A DNA stretch of 64,000 nt, from the NCBI GenBank assembly GCA_027574665.1, contig CM050650.1, forward strand, positions 97,189,086-97,253,085, read 5' to 3'. Position 1 is the first letter of the stretch, and every line of letters starts with the position of its first letter. Both the position numbers and the translations under genes were made by a program. This document shows positions 37,200-49,659 of this stretch, piece after piece. The stretch comes from Rhynochetos jubatus. Its lineage: Eukaryota > Chordata > Aves > Eurypygiformes > Rhynochetidae. The notes below the pieces were generated by a model. It was not told where the DNA came from. It worked only from the letters and a program-made list of their open reading frames with translations, and ran no database searches.

Positions 37200-38428
37200 A
37201 CTATAATCAATGTTTTATAACAGTTGCAGATAAAGATCTGTTAAAGCCCTTATGTCATAAATTATACAGTGTCAAACTGACCTAACAATCTATGTCACTG
37301 ATTATGGTATGCCATGTTTACATACACTACATATAAAATGTTCTAAGTGAATGTTAACAAAGTTAGGATCTCACAAATCAAATTTAGAAAATTAAAATGA
37401 AACCAAATGGAAGCTATAACTGGTTTGATGACAATACATGATTTACTACTTTTCTACCCCTGAATGCACCTCAATTTAGTACAGAGGTTTTATACCAAAA
37501 AGAATAAATTTCAATCACAGCTGTGCATCGGTAGAACTCCTCACTCTTCCAAAGCAAAACAAAATTTTATTATCGACTTCATAACAAATCCAACTTTTTT
37601 ATTGTAATTATTATTTTGACTTTGGAAGCATTTGATTTGTATCACATCCTGATTTGTCACACAGTGCTGTATTTTTGAGTATTAACTTTTCAGATTATAT
37701 GATTCTGAGTAAAGTAAGAACTCCTTTTTAACCTTTTTTGCAATGAGGATAAGCATGTGTATCAAAGAATTCACCTGTTTTACCAGCTTTTGTACTTGCT
37801 AAGTGGTTTCATGGAGATCTTTGTCTGCATTAAAGCACCTGCCACTGTGCTGAAGATTATGATCCTCATGAAACCAGTCATCTGGTTCAGGCACAAGCTG
37901 AACATTCACACCATGGTCTGACTTCACCACGTTAAAAGCTACTGTGTTGGAAATTCAGTCACAGGTAGGAGTTTCAAGAGAAAAATATTCTTTGATGTGG
38001 AAGCTATTTAGTTATGGGGGGACCTTTACTCCAGGGAACTGCCTTCCAATCCTGAATCTCTTAAAAAGCCTTTACAAAGCACACCAGAAAATTGAATCAG
38101 TTAACAAAGAAATTGGTCTCCTTTGACTAATAGTTATGTAATCAATCTGGCTAGCACAGATGACATTTGTACTTTTGTTACTTCTGTATAATAAAAACGC
38201 TACATAGTCTCAGATTGTATCAAGTTCTCATGATTCTAGGGTAATTTATGGTAGAGGTCCCAAATAATTTTTGGACTCCAGGCCCTGTTCTAGATAGTCT
38301 TTAAGTAGCCAAGTTTATCAGAATTTTCTGGGAGTAATTTTCACCTCCTCTTCAGAAGTGAAGTACTTTGCAGCCAGCAATGCAAGAGTGAGAGTTTTTT
38401 TTGCTCTGGACCAGGAGTAATAAGTAGG

Positions 38429-38474
38429 GAACCTGCCTATACCTTTGATCAGAACCTGGCTATACCTTTGATCC
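38429..38474. repeat. Two-copy tandem duplication, 23-bp period
   Basis: GAACCTGCCTATACCTTTGA at 38429 is repeated as GAACCTGGCTATACCTTTGA at 38452, both followed by TC. There is one internal difference. The second copy runs into the hairpin at 38472. Confidence 0.9.
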
Positions 38475-38516
38475 CAATTTCTGTTATATGAAGGTATCAT
38501 GTAACAGAAATTGGGA
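38472..38516. repeat. 20-bp-stem hairpin with a 5-nt loop
   Basis: The left arm 38472-38491 pairs with the right arm 38497-38516 around the loop AGGTA (38492-38496). Nineteen pairs are Watson-Crick and one is T.G (38487 with 38501). The arms contain CCCAATTTCTGTTA and TAACAGAAATTGGG. Outside the arms the pairing stops, so total length is 45 nt, shorter than most miRNA precursors. It may come from a template-switch event. Confidence 0.93.
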
Positions 38517-41219
38517 GAACTGAGTTTTTAGGCAGTAGTCTGGAGTTACTTTTTCTTTGTGTCAATAAGTTTCTAATATTAAAGCATAAGCAGTTCAGAA
38601 GTAGAGAATGGGATTCCTCCATCTGAGCACCCCAAAATTAAATTTCTGATTCTAAGTATGTCTATTTGCATTATAGTGTGTGAAAAGCTGTGACTTTTCA
38701 AGAGCACAACAATTTCAGTAGAGCTGTCCTGATTTGGACAACTGAACCCTGAAGCCTGGGAAAAATGTGAGCACTATTGTTATTACAAAATCACTGTGTA
38801 CCCACAATCTGGATGTTTAAGTTTCTTCCCCAGTCTATTAACTGAGGTGTTAGTCAATTGTGCTTACTACCTCCAATGTGCATTTCACTTATAGGAATAC
38901 TGATATCAAAGAAAGAAATCTGCATTAATATTGCAGCCAGTATGGATTTGGTAACTTTGCTTTCCATAAGATGACAGAAGGAAGTAAAGAGGAAGGGTTA
39001 AAATGTATTCTTTCCTCTGGCTGCCTTAGCCCTCTGTCTTATATCTTCCATGCTCTTATTTATTTTTTTTAAGGCTCTCTCACTTCCATTATGTGGTAAC
39101 TTCGAAACAAGCATGTGACCGCAAGGCATCACACTTCATTCTGTGCTTGTTTCTATGGATACACAGAGGGCATGCCTATAAAGCAAAGAGATATTAGGTG
39201 GTAGAAAAGGCACAACTAAGGTAGCTTTCATGAAGACAGAATGAGTAGTAATATCAATACTTGCACGTAAACTGAATAAAACCCCTGCTTTCCTTGAAGG
39301 ATTAGCAGTCAAGATGTTTTCACTGCAGGTGGTAACACTGCTAATTAGATTAAAGATAAGACAAATATGTCTAATTCTACTTCCTTGATGTCCTCATTCT
39401 GCTGTGTAAACATAGCCTCAAAACTTTATGGCAAAAATAGACCTTTCAAATCACCATCCATACTACTGAATCAATGGGGTAGAAGTCTTTCTGTCAGAAG
39501 AGTGCAGCATATGTTAGAGACTGAAGCACCACTCGCTCAACCCAGCAGTGAGCACCCATATCTGTAAAATAATCAGACATTAAAATGAGGCAGCGTAATG
39601 TCAGATTGCTAGTAGCAATTGTTTCATTTTACATGGATAGACATCATACTGAGGCACGTCAGAAAATAAAACATGCTCAGAAGACGTGAAGAAGCTCATT
39701 TACATTCAAAGGTTAATATTGTCACAGACACTGACTTGTTAAACCTTAGTTATAGACAGCTTATATCCAGAAAACAATGTAAAATTATATCTCTCCTTTT
39801 TCCACAAAACTACTCTAAACACCACTATGATTAAATGTAAATGATTACATGTAAATATTTCCAGTCTGAATTTGGGTTATTTCAGTCATTCCTTTGTAAG
39901 TTTGAGTGTCTTATTCAAACAAATGTTGTATTTCCATTCCCCTGAAGTTTGCTAGATAAGATAGCCTGTAGAGCCAGACAAACAGGGTAACTTCTTGTTA
40001 TTCTTCTGTATAAATGTAAAGAAATCTGTCAGCATCATGATATCAAGGAAAAGGACCTGACTTGTTTCTCTGAAAGAAGTCTGGAAGCAAATAACAGTAC
40101 TGTTAATGATGCTGTGATGCAATGGTTTTCTTCTAACATAAATTCTCCTATAATTTACGTTTTCAAGGCAGTCATTTACCTTTTGCTGCAAATAAGTCAG
40201 ACCACCTGGCTTATCTGACCCCTTGAGTGCAAGTTAAAGAGAGACTAATCTCATAGCATTTTAAGTTAGGTCTGTTTGAGAAAAAGGTGCACAAATGGCC
40301 TTTTGTACGAATTATAAATGTCAGCTGCAAAGCAGAATTTTTCTGTTACATTCTGCATTAGTTTAGCCTGGTGTGTCACCCAACTATGCTAATTCTCAGG
40401 AGTGGAACCACTCTAACAGTTCTTGCACATTTGAAAAATGCCATCATTTAGTTTTATAGCATTTGATTTCACAGGTTTTAGGGCACCTTATATCCTTCAG
40501 AAGTCATAGCCATCATCCAGGAACGTGTGAAATTCAGAGCTGAGGCAGCAATCAAAGTAAAATGTTAACTTACAAGACAGAACAACTTAAGCTATTGATA
40601 AAGACTATATTGTAACCAAAATTGAAAACACAGTGATGCTAACTTGAGTTCAGTCAGTGTTGTCAGTAGTTCTAGTAATCAGCATTTCTCTTGCACTTCT
40701 CATGTTCAAATAGCTGTGAAAGTTTAAGCAATTAGTCTTCATAAAAGGTTTGTGCAGTCTCCTATATGTTATCTTTAATTTATAGTAGGAGAAAAATGTG
40801 GTAGACAGGTCAAGATTTGGTCCTAAATGCACTTATGTTCCTAACTGCTTTTTGTTTTCAGTTTTTGTGACCTACCTTTGATGTCATTTAAAGAAATAAC
40901 TTAGAACTAATTGTAGATATTCAGATAGAGCCATGGGCAAATGGAATCTATGCAGTTTTCCTTAACCTTGTACAGTTCAGTCGATGTATAAACAGAAATC
41001 CTGTGCTGCAGTGATTTCTTACTTGTTGTGAGAGCTGGTGGCACCCCAAAGAAAGGTGGCGCGAGAAGACAGTGCTGTGGCTTTCTTCTCCTTTACGTTC
41101 CTGACAGTAGAGGAAGATATCTGGACTGCAGTAAGGAAGTAAATGAATCTCAAAGATATGGGAAGAAAGAGACAGAAAATAAACACCGAGAAATTTTGAG
41201 ACATTTTGGGTTGGAAATT

Positions 41220-41239
41220 AAAAAAAAAAAAAAAAAAAA
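41220..41239. repeat. Poly-A tract
   Basis: Twenty A residues follow GGAAATT and precede GGATTTTTTTG. No retrocopy body was recognised. Confidence 0.9.
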
Positions 41240-42188
41240 GGATTTTTTTGTTATGTGAAGTCTTTATACTGTATTCAGCATGAGAGTGCAATGCCTGATG
41301 GAGGTGAATTTTGCTATTCTTCTTCTAAGAACCACAAAGGCCTAGAGTGCCTTTTTTTTTTTGGTTTTGGTTTTTGTTTTTTCCCCCTGGATTTCAGGAG
41401 GGGTCTGTGCTGCTCTTTCAGCAGTACACACTCCTTGCTTACAATGTAGCTAGATGTATCTCCGGCGATGAAACACCACTGTTGAGCTAAGATAAGAATT
41501 AGCTCTAGACTTCATCTCCCAGTATATGTGAGGTAAATCATGAAAATCAATGTTCTTCAAACATGACTTAGGAATTCAGTTACATCATGTGTTTGATGAT
41601 GTTCTAGTCTGAGGGCTGTACAAAGCTCTTGGGGAACTTCCCAGATTCTTATTTCAATTATCTAGGAGTTATTTATATGAGAGTTAAAGCTCTCGTCAGT
41701 CAAAGAAACCACAGATTCAAAAGTCACAGAAGTTACCTTCTGAGACAGAGAAATTACCTTGATCATTGGTAAGGAAACTTATGTTATCTAGTTTGTGCCA
41801 ACCAGAGAATTTCAATTAATATACCACCTTTTTTAAGCACTACATCTGTAGAAAATACGGTAAATTCAATTGCTTCTGTTGTTTGTATATTACCTCAAGC
41901 TTCATGATAGGTTTAGATTCAAGTGTTAACAGAAATTAATTCAGCCCAAAACATTCCTAGGATTTGATGTCTGAGAGGCTGCAGCCTCCTGTGCTGTATA
42001 TATAGTCATTAACTTCATTTGGCCAGGAACTTGAAAATATATTTTCTATAGGCAAATTACTTTAGTTATATCTCAAGTTATATTCTTTCGAAGAATGTAT
42101 AAAATTCCATGCAGTGTCCTGCGCTGCCATGCTTACAGATTTGGTCAGTGGTGCATTTTTTATATATATTAATTACAGCATGACATGT

Positions 42189-42777
42189 TGTCTTGGTTTA
42201 AACTTACCTAGCAATTAAGTACCACACCATCGCTTGCACACCTCTGGCCCCCCACTCCCAGTGCAGGAAGAGAGTTGGAGGAAAAGCTCATAAAGTTAAG
42301 AACCATTTAATAATTGAATATAACTTAAAATTATAGTGATACTACTAATACTGAAAATACTACTAATAATAAGTAATTAAATTATAGAAAATAGAACATA
42401 TGATACAGCTGCTCACCACCCACCAACACACAGCCAGGTCCCAGAGTAGCAAGAATCTGAGCCCCAGAGACTGCAGAGCCAGAGCCCCACAGCGACTACA
42501 TTACCAAGGAAAATAGCCAGCCGACATGCCCAACCCACTAACAAAGGAACCCACCCCACTGCTAACAACCACTCCAAGAGCTAACAAAGGAGCTAACGAC
42601 CCAGCTAACAAGCTAGCCAAAATCTTAACAACACCCCCTCCAGGCCACTTCCCATCTCCCAAAGGCATGTGTGTACTGAGCATGAAGTACCATGGGATAA
42701 AATACTCCTTCAGCCAGCCTGGGCCATCCATCTGCACTGTGGAGAAAATTAACTCTTTCCTGTCTGAAACCAGCACA
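42189..42777 (+). mobile_element. Solo LTR of an avian endogenous retrovirus
   Basis: About 589 bp from TGTCTTGGTTTAAAC to CCAGCACA. The flanks CATGT (42184-42188) and CATGC (42778-42782) are a 5-bp target duplication with one difference, as expected for an ERVL-type integrase. Typical parts in order: AGTACCACACCATCG near the start, an AT-rich variable middle (42290-42400), CTGAGCATGAAGTACCATGG near the likely promoter region, and the end GAGAAAATTAACTCTTTCCT. No internal region is present, so it is a solo LTR fossil. Its clear edges suggest it is younger than the copy at 33345. Confidence 0.87.
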
Positions 42778-42990
42778 CATGCTACAAGAAAAGTACTTTT
42801 TTTAATACATATTAGTTTATGTTATTATTTAATCCTATATGCTGTAATGCACAGGCAGAAGGAGCACAGGACTGCTTTTCACTAGCCACTGTGCAAACGC
42901 AGAGAATATCTGTCCACAAAAGCTTAATGCTTCGAGGCATGTTATGCGGGGAAGAATATTATCTTCTCCTGTGTCAAATCCAAGAATCAG

Positions 42991-43092
42991 TGTTGTTTAT
43001 CCTCAGCCAGCAACTAAACACCACGCAGCTGCTCACTCATTCCCCTCCCTGCCCCCCAGGTGGGATAAGGGAGAGAATAGAAAAAATTCTGT
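42991..43092 (+). mobile_element. LTR 5' fragment, same broad avian family
   Basis: It reads CAGCCAGCAACTAAACACCA, then CGCAGCTGCTCACTCATTCC and GGTGGGATAAGGGAGAGAAT, the opening of the familiar bird LTR, and then stops. It lies 213 bp downstream of the solo LTR at 42189 but is of a different subtype, so it is a separate truncated insertion, not a second end of the same provirus. Confidence 0.8.
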
Positions 43093-44079
43093 TTAGATTC
43101 TCCTCTAATTCAGATTCTCCTCCATGAAGTTCACTCATTCAGAATTTATGTCCCGTGGCATTTATAGGATTGTTTGAAAAGCAAGTATCCAAATTAAATG
43201 GTAAAGATGATATCAATTCAAAGTAGCTATGGTTTACCTTGTCTCATTCCGACATTGTCAGCTTTTCAAAGAATATTTTGTAATTGCTGATTTTGTTCCT
43301 AACATAGGGTCTATTTCTTTTTACATGTTGTATAGACGTTAACGTTTGTATGTAAATATTACACTGTGTTGTTTGCATGTGGTAAAGTGGTCTCCATTTT
43401 GTTGACCTAGAAACAGAAAGTTCAGAGACTGAATTGAAACTAGAAGGACCTGAGGTGGTACCTAGGATTAAAAAGAGGGCACTGCGGGCACTGCATTTGA
43501 ATTAACAGGAGGTATTGGGAAGGCATTGTGTGAACAGGGCAAACCACTGTGGGGAAGGTGATGATGTCCTGCAAATTCAGTCTAACTTACCCTTTGAAGT
43601 GATTCCTTAGAGATTCCTGACTTCCAGCCCTCTACATAAATGAGGCTTACAAGAGAATACCAATGATCTACCCTTTACCATTAAGGTTGTTTTTAAAATA
43701 CAAGGGGTAATGGGTGCAAAATAGATACGAAGGAAATGCTGAGCCACTGATTATTAGAGTTGAAAATTAGTAGAACTAGTGACAAAGCAATGACAAAGCA
43801 GTTATGAAAACCATTCCATAAGTTGAATTTAGAATGGGATATGAAGAGTTTACATCTATAAAAGTTTAAAATAATAAATATATAAATAAAAAATATGGTT
43901 TAGAAGAAGAAAAACAATATTAGGATGAAACTGAGAAAGGGAGTAAAGTATAATGAACATCTATCGAAACCTTCTCTTTCTACAGTAGGCGGTTCTGGAT
44001 TTAGATTACAGTCATTATAGTTCAAAATTATTATGTTGTGAATTTAAAGTGAATGCTGTTATTTTACAAACCATTCAAG
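43093..44079. other. Intron, nothing recognised
   Basis: It contains small local duplications (GGGCACTGC twice near 43478; TGACAAAGCA twice near 43780). No gene or repeat family was recognised. Confidence 0.5.
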
Positions 44080-45418
44080 ATTTTATTCTTCGATTTTGTT
44101 GTTATCCATCTCCTGGATGCATGCGGGGATTGCTGCAATGGATGGCTATAAACTCTTCAGAAGTAATAGACAAGGAAGAAGGGGCTGTGGGGTAGCCCTG
44201 TGTGTTAGGGAGTGTTTTGACTATCTAGAGCTTAATAATGGTGATGTAAGGGTTGACTGTTTATGGGAAAGAATCAGGAGAAAAGCCAACCAGGCAGATA
44301 TCATGGTGTGAGTCTGTTATAGGCTACCCAACCAGGATGAAGAGGCACGTGAAATATTCTGTAAGCAGCTGGGAGCAATCTCACCATCGCTACCCCTTCT
44401 TTTCATGAGGGACTTGAACTCACGAGATGTCTGCTGGAAATATAACACAGCAGAGAGGAGACAGTCTAGAAGGTTCCTGAACTGTGGAAGATAACTTCCT
44501 GACACAGCTGGTGAGGGAGCCAACTACAGAAGGCACCCCACTGGATCTGTTGTTTATTAACAGAGGAAGACTTGGGAGTGATGTGAGAGTTGGAGGCTAT
44601 CCTGGGCATAACTATCACAAAATTGTAAGAGTTTTTGATTCTTGGAGAAGTAAGGAGAGTGGTAAGCAGAACTGTCACCTTGAACTTCTGGAAGGCAAAC
44701 TTTGTCCTTTTAAGGGGCCTGGTTGACAGAGTCCCTCAGGAGGCAGTCATGAAAGGCAAAGGAGTCCAGGAAGGCTGCATACTCTTCAAGAAGAAAATCA
44801 GGAGCAGGCCATCCCCATGTGCTGGAAGACAAACTGGCTGGGAAAGACTGGCCTGGCTGAAAGACGTTTGTCTGGAACTCAGGAAAAAAAAAGAGAGCTT
44901 GTGACTTTTGGAAGAAGGGGCAGGCAACTCAGGGGGACTTACAAGTATGTCATGAGATTATGCAGGGAGAAATATAGAAGAGCCAAAGCCAAACTAGAAC
45001 TTAGCCTGGCCTCTGTCATAAAAGGCAATAAAAAATGTTTCTATAAATACATTAGCAACAAAAGGAGGGGTAAGGAGAATCTTCATCCTTTATTGGAAAC
45101 ATAATGACAAAGGCTGAGGTACTTAATGCTTTCTTTGCCTCAGTCTTTATAGTAAGACCTATTCTCCATGTACCCAACTCCCTGAGCTGGAAGACAAGGA
45201 GATTTACATTAAATATCAGGAAGAAGTTCTTCACAGAGAGGGTGGTAAAGCACTGGAACAGATTGCCACATCCTTTGTGGATGTCTTCAAGGCCAGGATG
45301 TATGAGGAATTGAGCAACCTGGTCCAGTGGAGGGTGTCCCTGCCCATGGCAGGGTGGTTGGAACTAGATGATCTTTAAGGTCCCTTCCAACCCAAACCAT
45401 TCTATGGTTCTATTATTA
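44080..45418 (+). mobile_element. CR1 LINE with the endonuclease part and 3' end but no reverse transcriptase
   Basis: From about 44080 to 45196 the sequence is CR1 ORF2 endonuclease and linker: AAMDGYKLFRSNRQGRRGCG (44096-44311 frame), a degraded DLNSRDVCWKYNTAERRQSR stretch, EDNFLTQLVREPTTEGTPLD and the following LLFINRGRLG (44484-44726), LAWLKDVCLELRKKKESL, and YKYISNKRRGKENLHPLLET (to 45104). At about 45196 it jumps to the ORF2 C-terminus ([20 protein letters not shown]) and the 3' UTR, ending with a short tail (ATTCTATGGTTCTATT). The whole RT region, expected between these parts, is absent, a loss of roughly 1.5-2 kb judged from family layout. Several frame breaks are present. It is the only copy here that reaches so far 5'. 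Confidence 0.93.
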
Positions 45419-48400
45419 TTAGCTGGGTCCTCTAAATTCTGTTTGAGCTGAGCCATCCTGTACACAATGGTCTCTTTCTTGTATGTTGGCAGCAGGCAAG
45501 AGATGTGTTGGAAAATTTTTGTCACACCTGTTCTCCTTTTTGAAGTGGAATTGGAATCTTCCCTCTCCAGTACTATCTACCTGGTTCAAAACATTTGGAA
45601 TTATGGTTTAAATGTGAGCTGCTATTTAGCCTAGTTTAGCTAGAACCAGTATAACTCTGAGTATAAGCCTACCTCAGAGAAAATTTCATGCAAAAGCTTC
45701 TTTCCATGAGTGCAACCAATCTGGAAATATTTTCCCTAGGAGTTTTCAAAACCAATTTAGTTCACAAGTGGTTTGGTAGACTTGGTTTAAAGAGAGCCTG
45801 TCAATGGTTGTTTATATAAAGAGAAGCAGTTTAGAAAGTGCTTTCAGTGAAAGGAAAGGATATTTAAAGTGAATCACCAGGGCTTGCAGAATAATAATTC
45901 CTGATAGGAGACAAAAGGATTCAAAACAGTAAAGCTAACAAAAGCACTCAGATCTAGAGAAGATACAGTAATTGTGGAAACCTGGGTGAAAGTACTAAAG
46001 CAGCTGGAAAGCCAAATTGATTTTTTGGAGCTGTATAATATAAGGAAAGATTGGCAGATATATTATATACTAGAAAAATGCCTGCTGTGCACAAGGAAGA
46101 AATGCCTCTTTGATATATTGTCATTTGATATTTTTAAGATTATTGATGAGATAAGGTTATCCTTCTGGCTGCAATGAGTTTCTGTGGATTTGGCTATTAC
46201 ACAAAGCTTTCAAAGGAAAATTCTAATCACCTTTACATCATCCTGGTATTTTCTAGAAAGAGATTTAATGAGTCTTTGCATGAAATGTAATATAACTTGA
46301 AGTTTAAACTGATAAAGTAAGACGTTCCTTTGAGTTTTCAGTAATTTAAAACAAAATGGCACTAGGAATAAATAATAGTGACAACTTTAAAAGAAATTGA
46401 ACTAAATCTACTATTTATTAACTGAAGTAGCTTGAGAAGCTGTTCCCTCCAAATTCCATACCTTTATCCAATATAATATAGTGAGAGCATTAAAATAACT
46501 TGTGTTGTTAAATATTAAACCCACTGCAAGACATAATTTTTGACTATACAAGTGGCACATGCAGTGCTTTCCATGAGAATCACAAAGCATAACATTCCCA
46601 ATTTAGAGATGGAAAAAGCTGTCATATATAAAATTATACTAAGCTTTGGAAAACCAGAGCTCTGTATCACTGGACTACAAATGTGACACACTGTAGAGAG
46701 GGTTTATAATCTTTTCTTTTAGAAATTGAATTAGTATAAGTGTCAAAAACTGTAGTTACATACAGCTGTGACTGTATTACTAGCGTATTACAATCCAATC
46801 TCATCTGCATTTTGCAAAATAAAAAAAAAAAGTTCTCAAAACCAGTGTTGGCACCCCAAAGGTGTCAATCTTATACAAATCTTTGATTTCATAATATCAG
46901 GTCACTCATGTAGTACTGATTCAAAGAGAAAAATTTGTATTACTGAATTATCAATATCATGCCATACCATGCAAATGCTTCTTGATGACTTTCTTTCCAA
47001 TCTAATCTTTAGACCAAACAGCTAAGGAATATTTTAATGTGGGAAATGGTAATTGTGTCTCTTACCATTTCAGAGGAGGGTTATAAGAATGTTGGAGGAT
47101 AGTTCATCTTCCCTACAGTTTTTTCTTCATATATCATAAGACAGGTGATGTGAGGTGACTGTGCTCTAGGATTATTTTTGTCTTCCACTCCTTTTCTACA
47201 CTATTTCTATCTCTTCTCTCATTTTCTCTCACTGTTTGTGACATTCTTAATTCATATGATTCTGGATGGTTAGGTTTTCTTCCCTTTCTATTTTTGGAGT
47301 TCATCAGTACCTCAGTTTAAAATCTGGAGTCTTTTTTGCTATATAACATACACCACAGCTGCCTAATTTTCTTGCAATAGCTTATAAATCCAAAACTGTA
47401 TTAGCAGACAATGTAGTTCAATACGAGTAGATTTACAGGGCAAATTGATCAGTGCTGAGGATCCAACATCCCCATTATTCATTTTTCAGAGAGCTTTACT
47501 CACACTAGAACTGGTATGGCCCCATTGGTACCTGGTATACCTGAGTCGTGAGACAATCTTCCGGTGGATGTTCACCTAAAAGAAATTGGGTTCATGTACT
47601 CTTGAGGCCACTCCACACTGCAAACCAAGGCTTTTCAACTGGGGACGAACAGGAGGTTTGCTTCTAAACCAAGCACTGGATGTGAATTTCACAGTAATAT
47701 AGACATACAACACATTTTAGCAAAACATTCCAAATCTCTTTCTAATTTTGCAACCTCAGAATTGTGATATTTTCCTTGTTTCTTTCGTGCATTATTCACG
47801 TTCTTCAGCTTGTGGATGTAATTATCCAACTACTTTCTCTTGGAGTCATGCACAGGTGTAGAACGTAGGCAAAAGATATTACCATTCTGATTTGCTGTCC
47901 TTTTTCATTTGCTTCTTGCATTGGTAAAGAATTGTAGGATATCATGAAATTGTGAAATCCACTTGGGAGAAAAGAAGTCCCTGGTTATTCAAGCATTTAT
48001 GTGTTTCTTGGAACTGAGATTAAATCAGCAGGATATGGGAGATCTTGTTTTCTGCTGAACCAAGTACAGTGACAGATTGCTTTGAGAGAGAATAATAAGT
48101 CATTTGGGACTTTGCATTTCAGTATATTAATTCTTGTTAATTGTCATATTTTATGTGTGGTTCTCTGTTGTACTTTCAAGCTTTGTGTTATTCTGTGGAA
48201 TGTTTTTAAAACTGTTTTCTTTGCCTCATTAGGAATCACTCTTTGTTATTAGGATATTGTGTCATCAATAATGAAATGTTAGAACATTGCTCATTTTGAT
48301 AACAATAAATTCCTCAAAATTTGTTATGACTTGTTATTTTTAATCTTCTTCACAATAGTAAAGACTATAAAAAGAAATGGCCAATGTAGACATATATAGC

Positions 48401-49659
48401 TCAATAGAAGAATGCATGAAATTTGTTTTCTTAAAGGTGAAGACTAAAGTATTGGTATTTTGGCAGTCAGAAGTAATGTTCTGTCTTCTCTTCTATAAAC
48501 AAACAGAATATGATAACTAATTTTAGAGATCACCACCATCAATTGTAGATTTCCAGGAATAATTGTTTATTGTTCTTTTAACTGGCTGAACTGTGTAATG
48601 CTGATATTAAAACTGTTGAAAACGGTTGCTGGATGCTGCACAAATGAAAGCAATCCAGTATCTCATTTACATTCCTCTCCTGGTGTCTGCAGCAGATCTA
48701 TAAATAGAATAGGCTACACACAGAAATATCTTATTGCAGCTGATAGCAATTTTCTTTTGCAAAGGTGTCTGGAGGCATTATTCATGAGATTCATTCTGGT
48801 AGACTCTCCAGCTGAGTTCCTTGCTCCCCAGAACTGCGGGTGGTCAGTTTAGAAACATACTAATCAACTGCTATACACAAAGAGTGTCACAAGACTTACT
48901 TATTTCCCTCTTTTGAAAAATACAGGAGTTCTCTCAGCTCCAGATTATTTTCTCAAAACCGATTGCATGGATATTATAAGCACTGAACATATTTTTTAGA
49001 AATCACATGCATTTGACATTTTATCACTGAACACCCTAATGATTATGCTATTATCTGGAAAAACATAATGGCTGTGATTTGATACAGCTCACATCATGTC
49101 TTCTGCATTCATACCCACGGGCACATGTGACCTTATCAAGTATAAGACAGACATGTTTCTGTTCAATACTGAGGATGTGTAGTATTCGCTGACCTATCTA
49201 GCTGTCATCTAATTTCAGTCATAAAACAAGGGCAAAATCAAATAAAAACTTTAATAAAATTATATTTATAACAAGTGATAGATGGGAATGTCTTACACTC
49301 CTGCTTTTCCTATCTGATTTTGGGTTTCCATATTTGCTATCGTGCTATCTTTGTGTACTAAAAAAAACCACGTCAGAAAAGTCACACATATTGCCATGAA
49401 AGAAAAGATAAATTAAATATAAAATTAAACCCAAAAGAACCTGTCAAGTCACCCATAAAGCATTATGGCACCTCTAATACCAAGTACACACACACACAAG
49501 AAAAAAAAAAAAGGTTAAGAGAGTAAAAACAAAAAAATGCATTAGTATTGTAAGTCAAATGTCACCCATTTTCTGTGAGTGTAAAACCCATCCTGGTTTT
49601 TTGAGTGTATTTTGCTACTTATACATTTGTTTTGTTTTGTTTTAATTTAAATTTGTCAG
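45419..49659. other. EYS: AT-rich intron just upstream of EYS exon A
   Basis: No repeat family was recognised except a short CA/A-rich stretch at 49488-49513. The last 40 bases before 49660 are T-rich and serve as the polypyrimidine tract of exon A. Confidence 0.6.

Larger units (their letters stand above)
37200..42188. other. AT-rich intron with a hairpin and a tandem duplication
   Basis: Apart from 38429-38516 and a poly-A run at 41220-41239, I recognise nothing. The frames at 41019-41291 and 41028-41258 overlap on opposite strands and are shaped by the poly-A run. Confidence 0.55.
1..49659 (+). other. EYS: EYS intron upstream of exon A (5' end outside the window)
   Basis: No other EYS exon was found in these 49.66 kb. 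I looked for acceptor/donor-bounded cysteine-rich EGF frames and for LamG-like peptides on the + strand and saw none. Open frames here are short, lack splice context or domain signatures, or belong to LINE fragments. Human EYS spans about 2 Mb with introns of tens to hundreds of kb, so this size is ordinary for the gene. The interval holds most of the CR1 and LTR copies listed separately. Confidence 0.8.

Noticed and set aside
38472-38516. A canonical miRNA gene
   Set aside because: The stem is only 20 bp with a 5-nt loop and pairing does not continue outward, which is too short for a usual Drosha/Dicer precursor.
42526-42885. 119-codon open frame (+) rich in Thr, Pro and Lys
   Set aside because: It lies within and beyond a solo LTR, so it is non-coding repeat sequence.
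42189-43092. A full provirus with two LTRs
   Set aside because: Only 213 bp separate the two LTR pieces, they are different subtypes, and the second lacks its 3' part; no internal genes are present.
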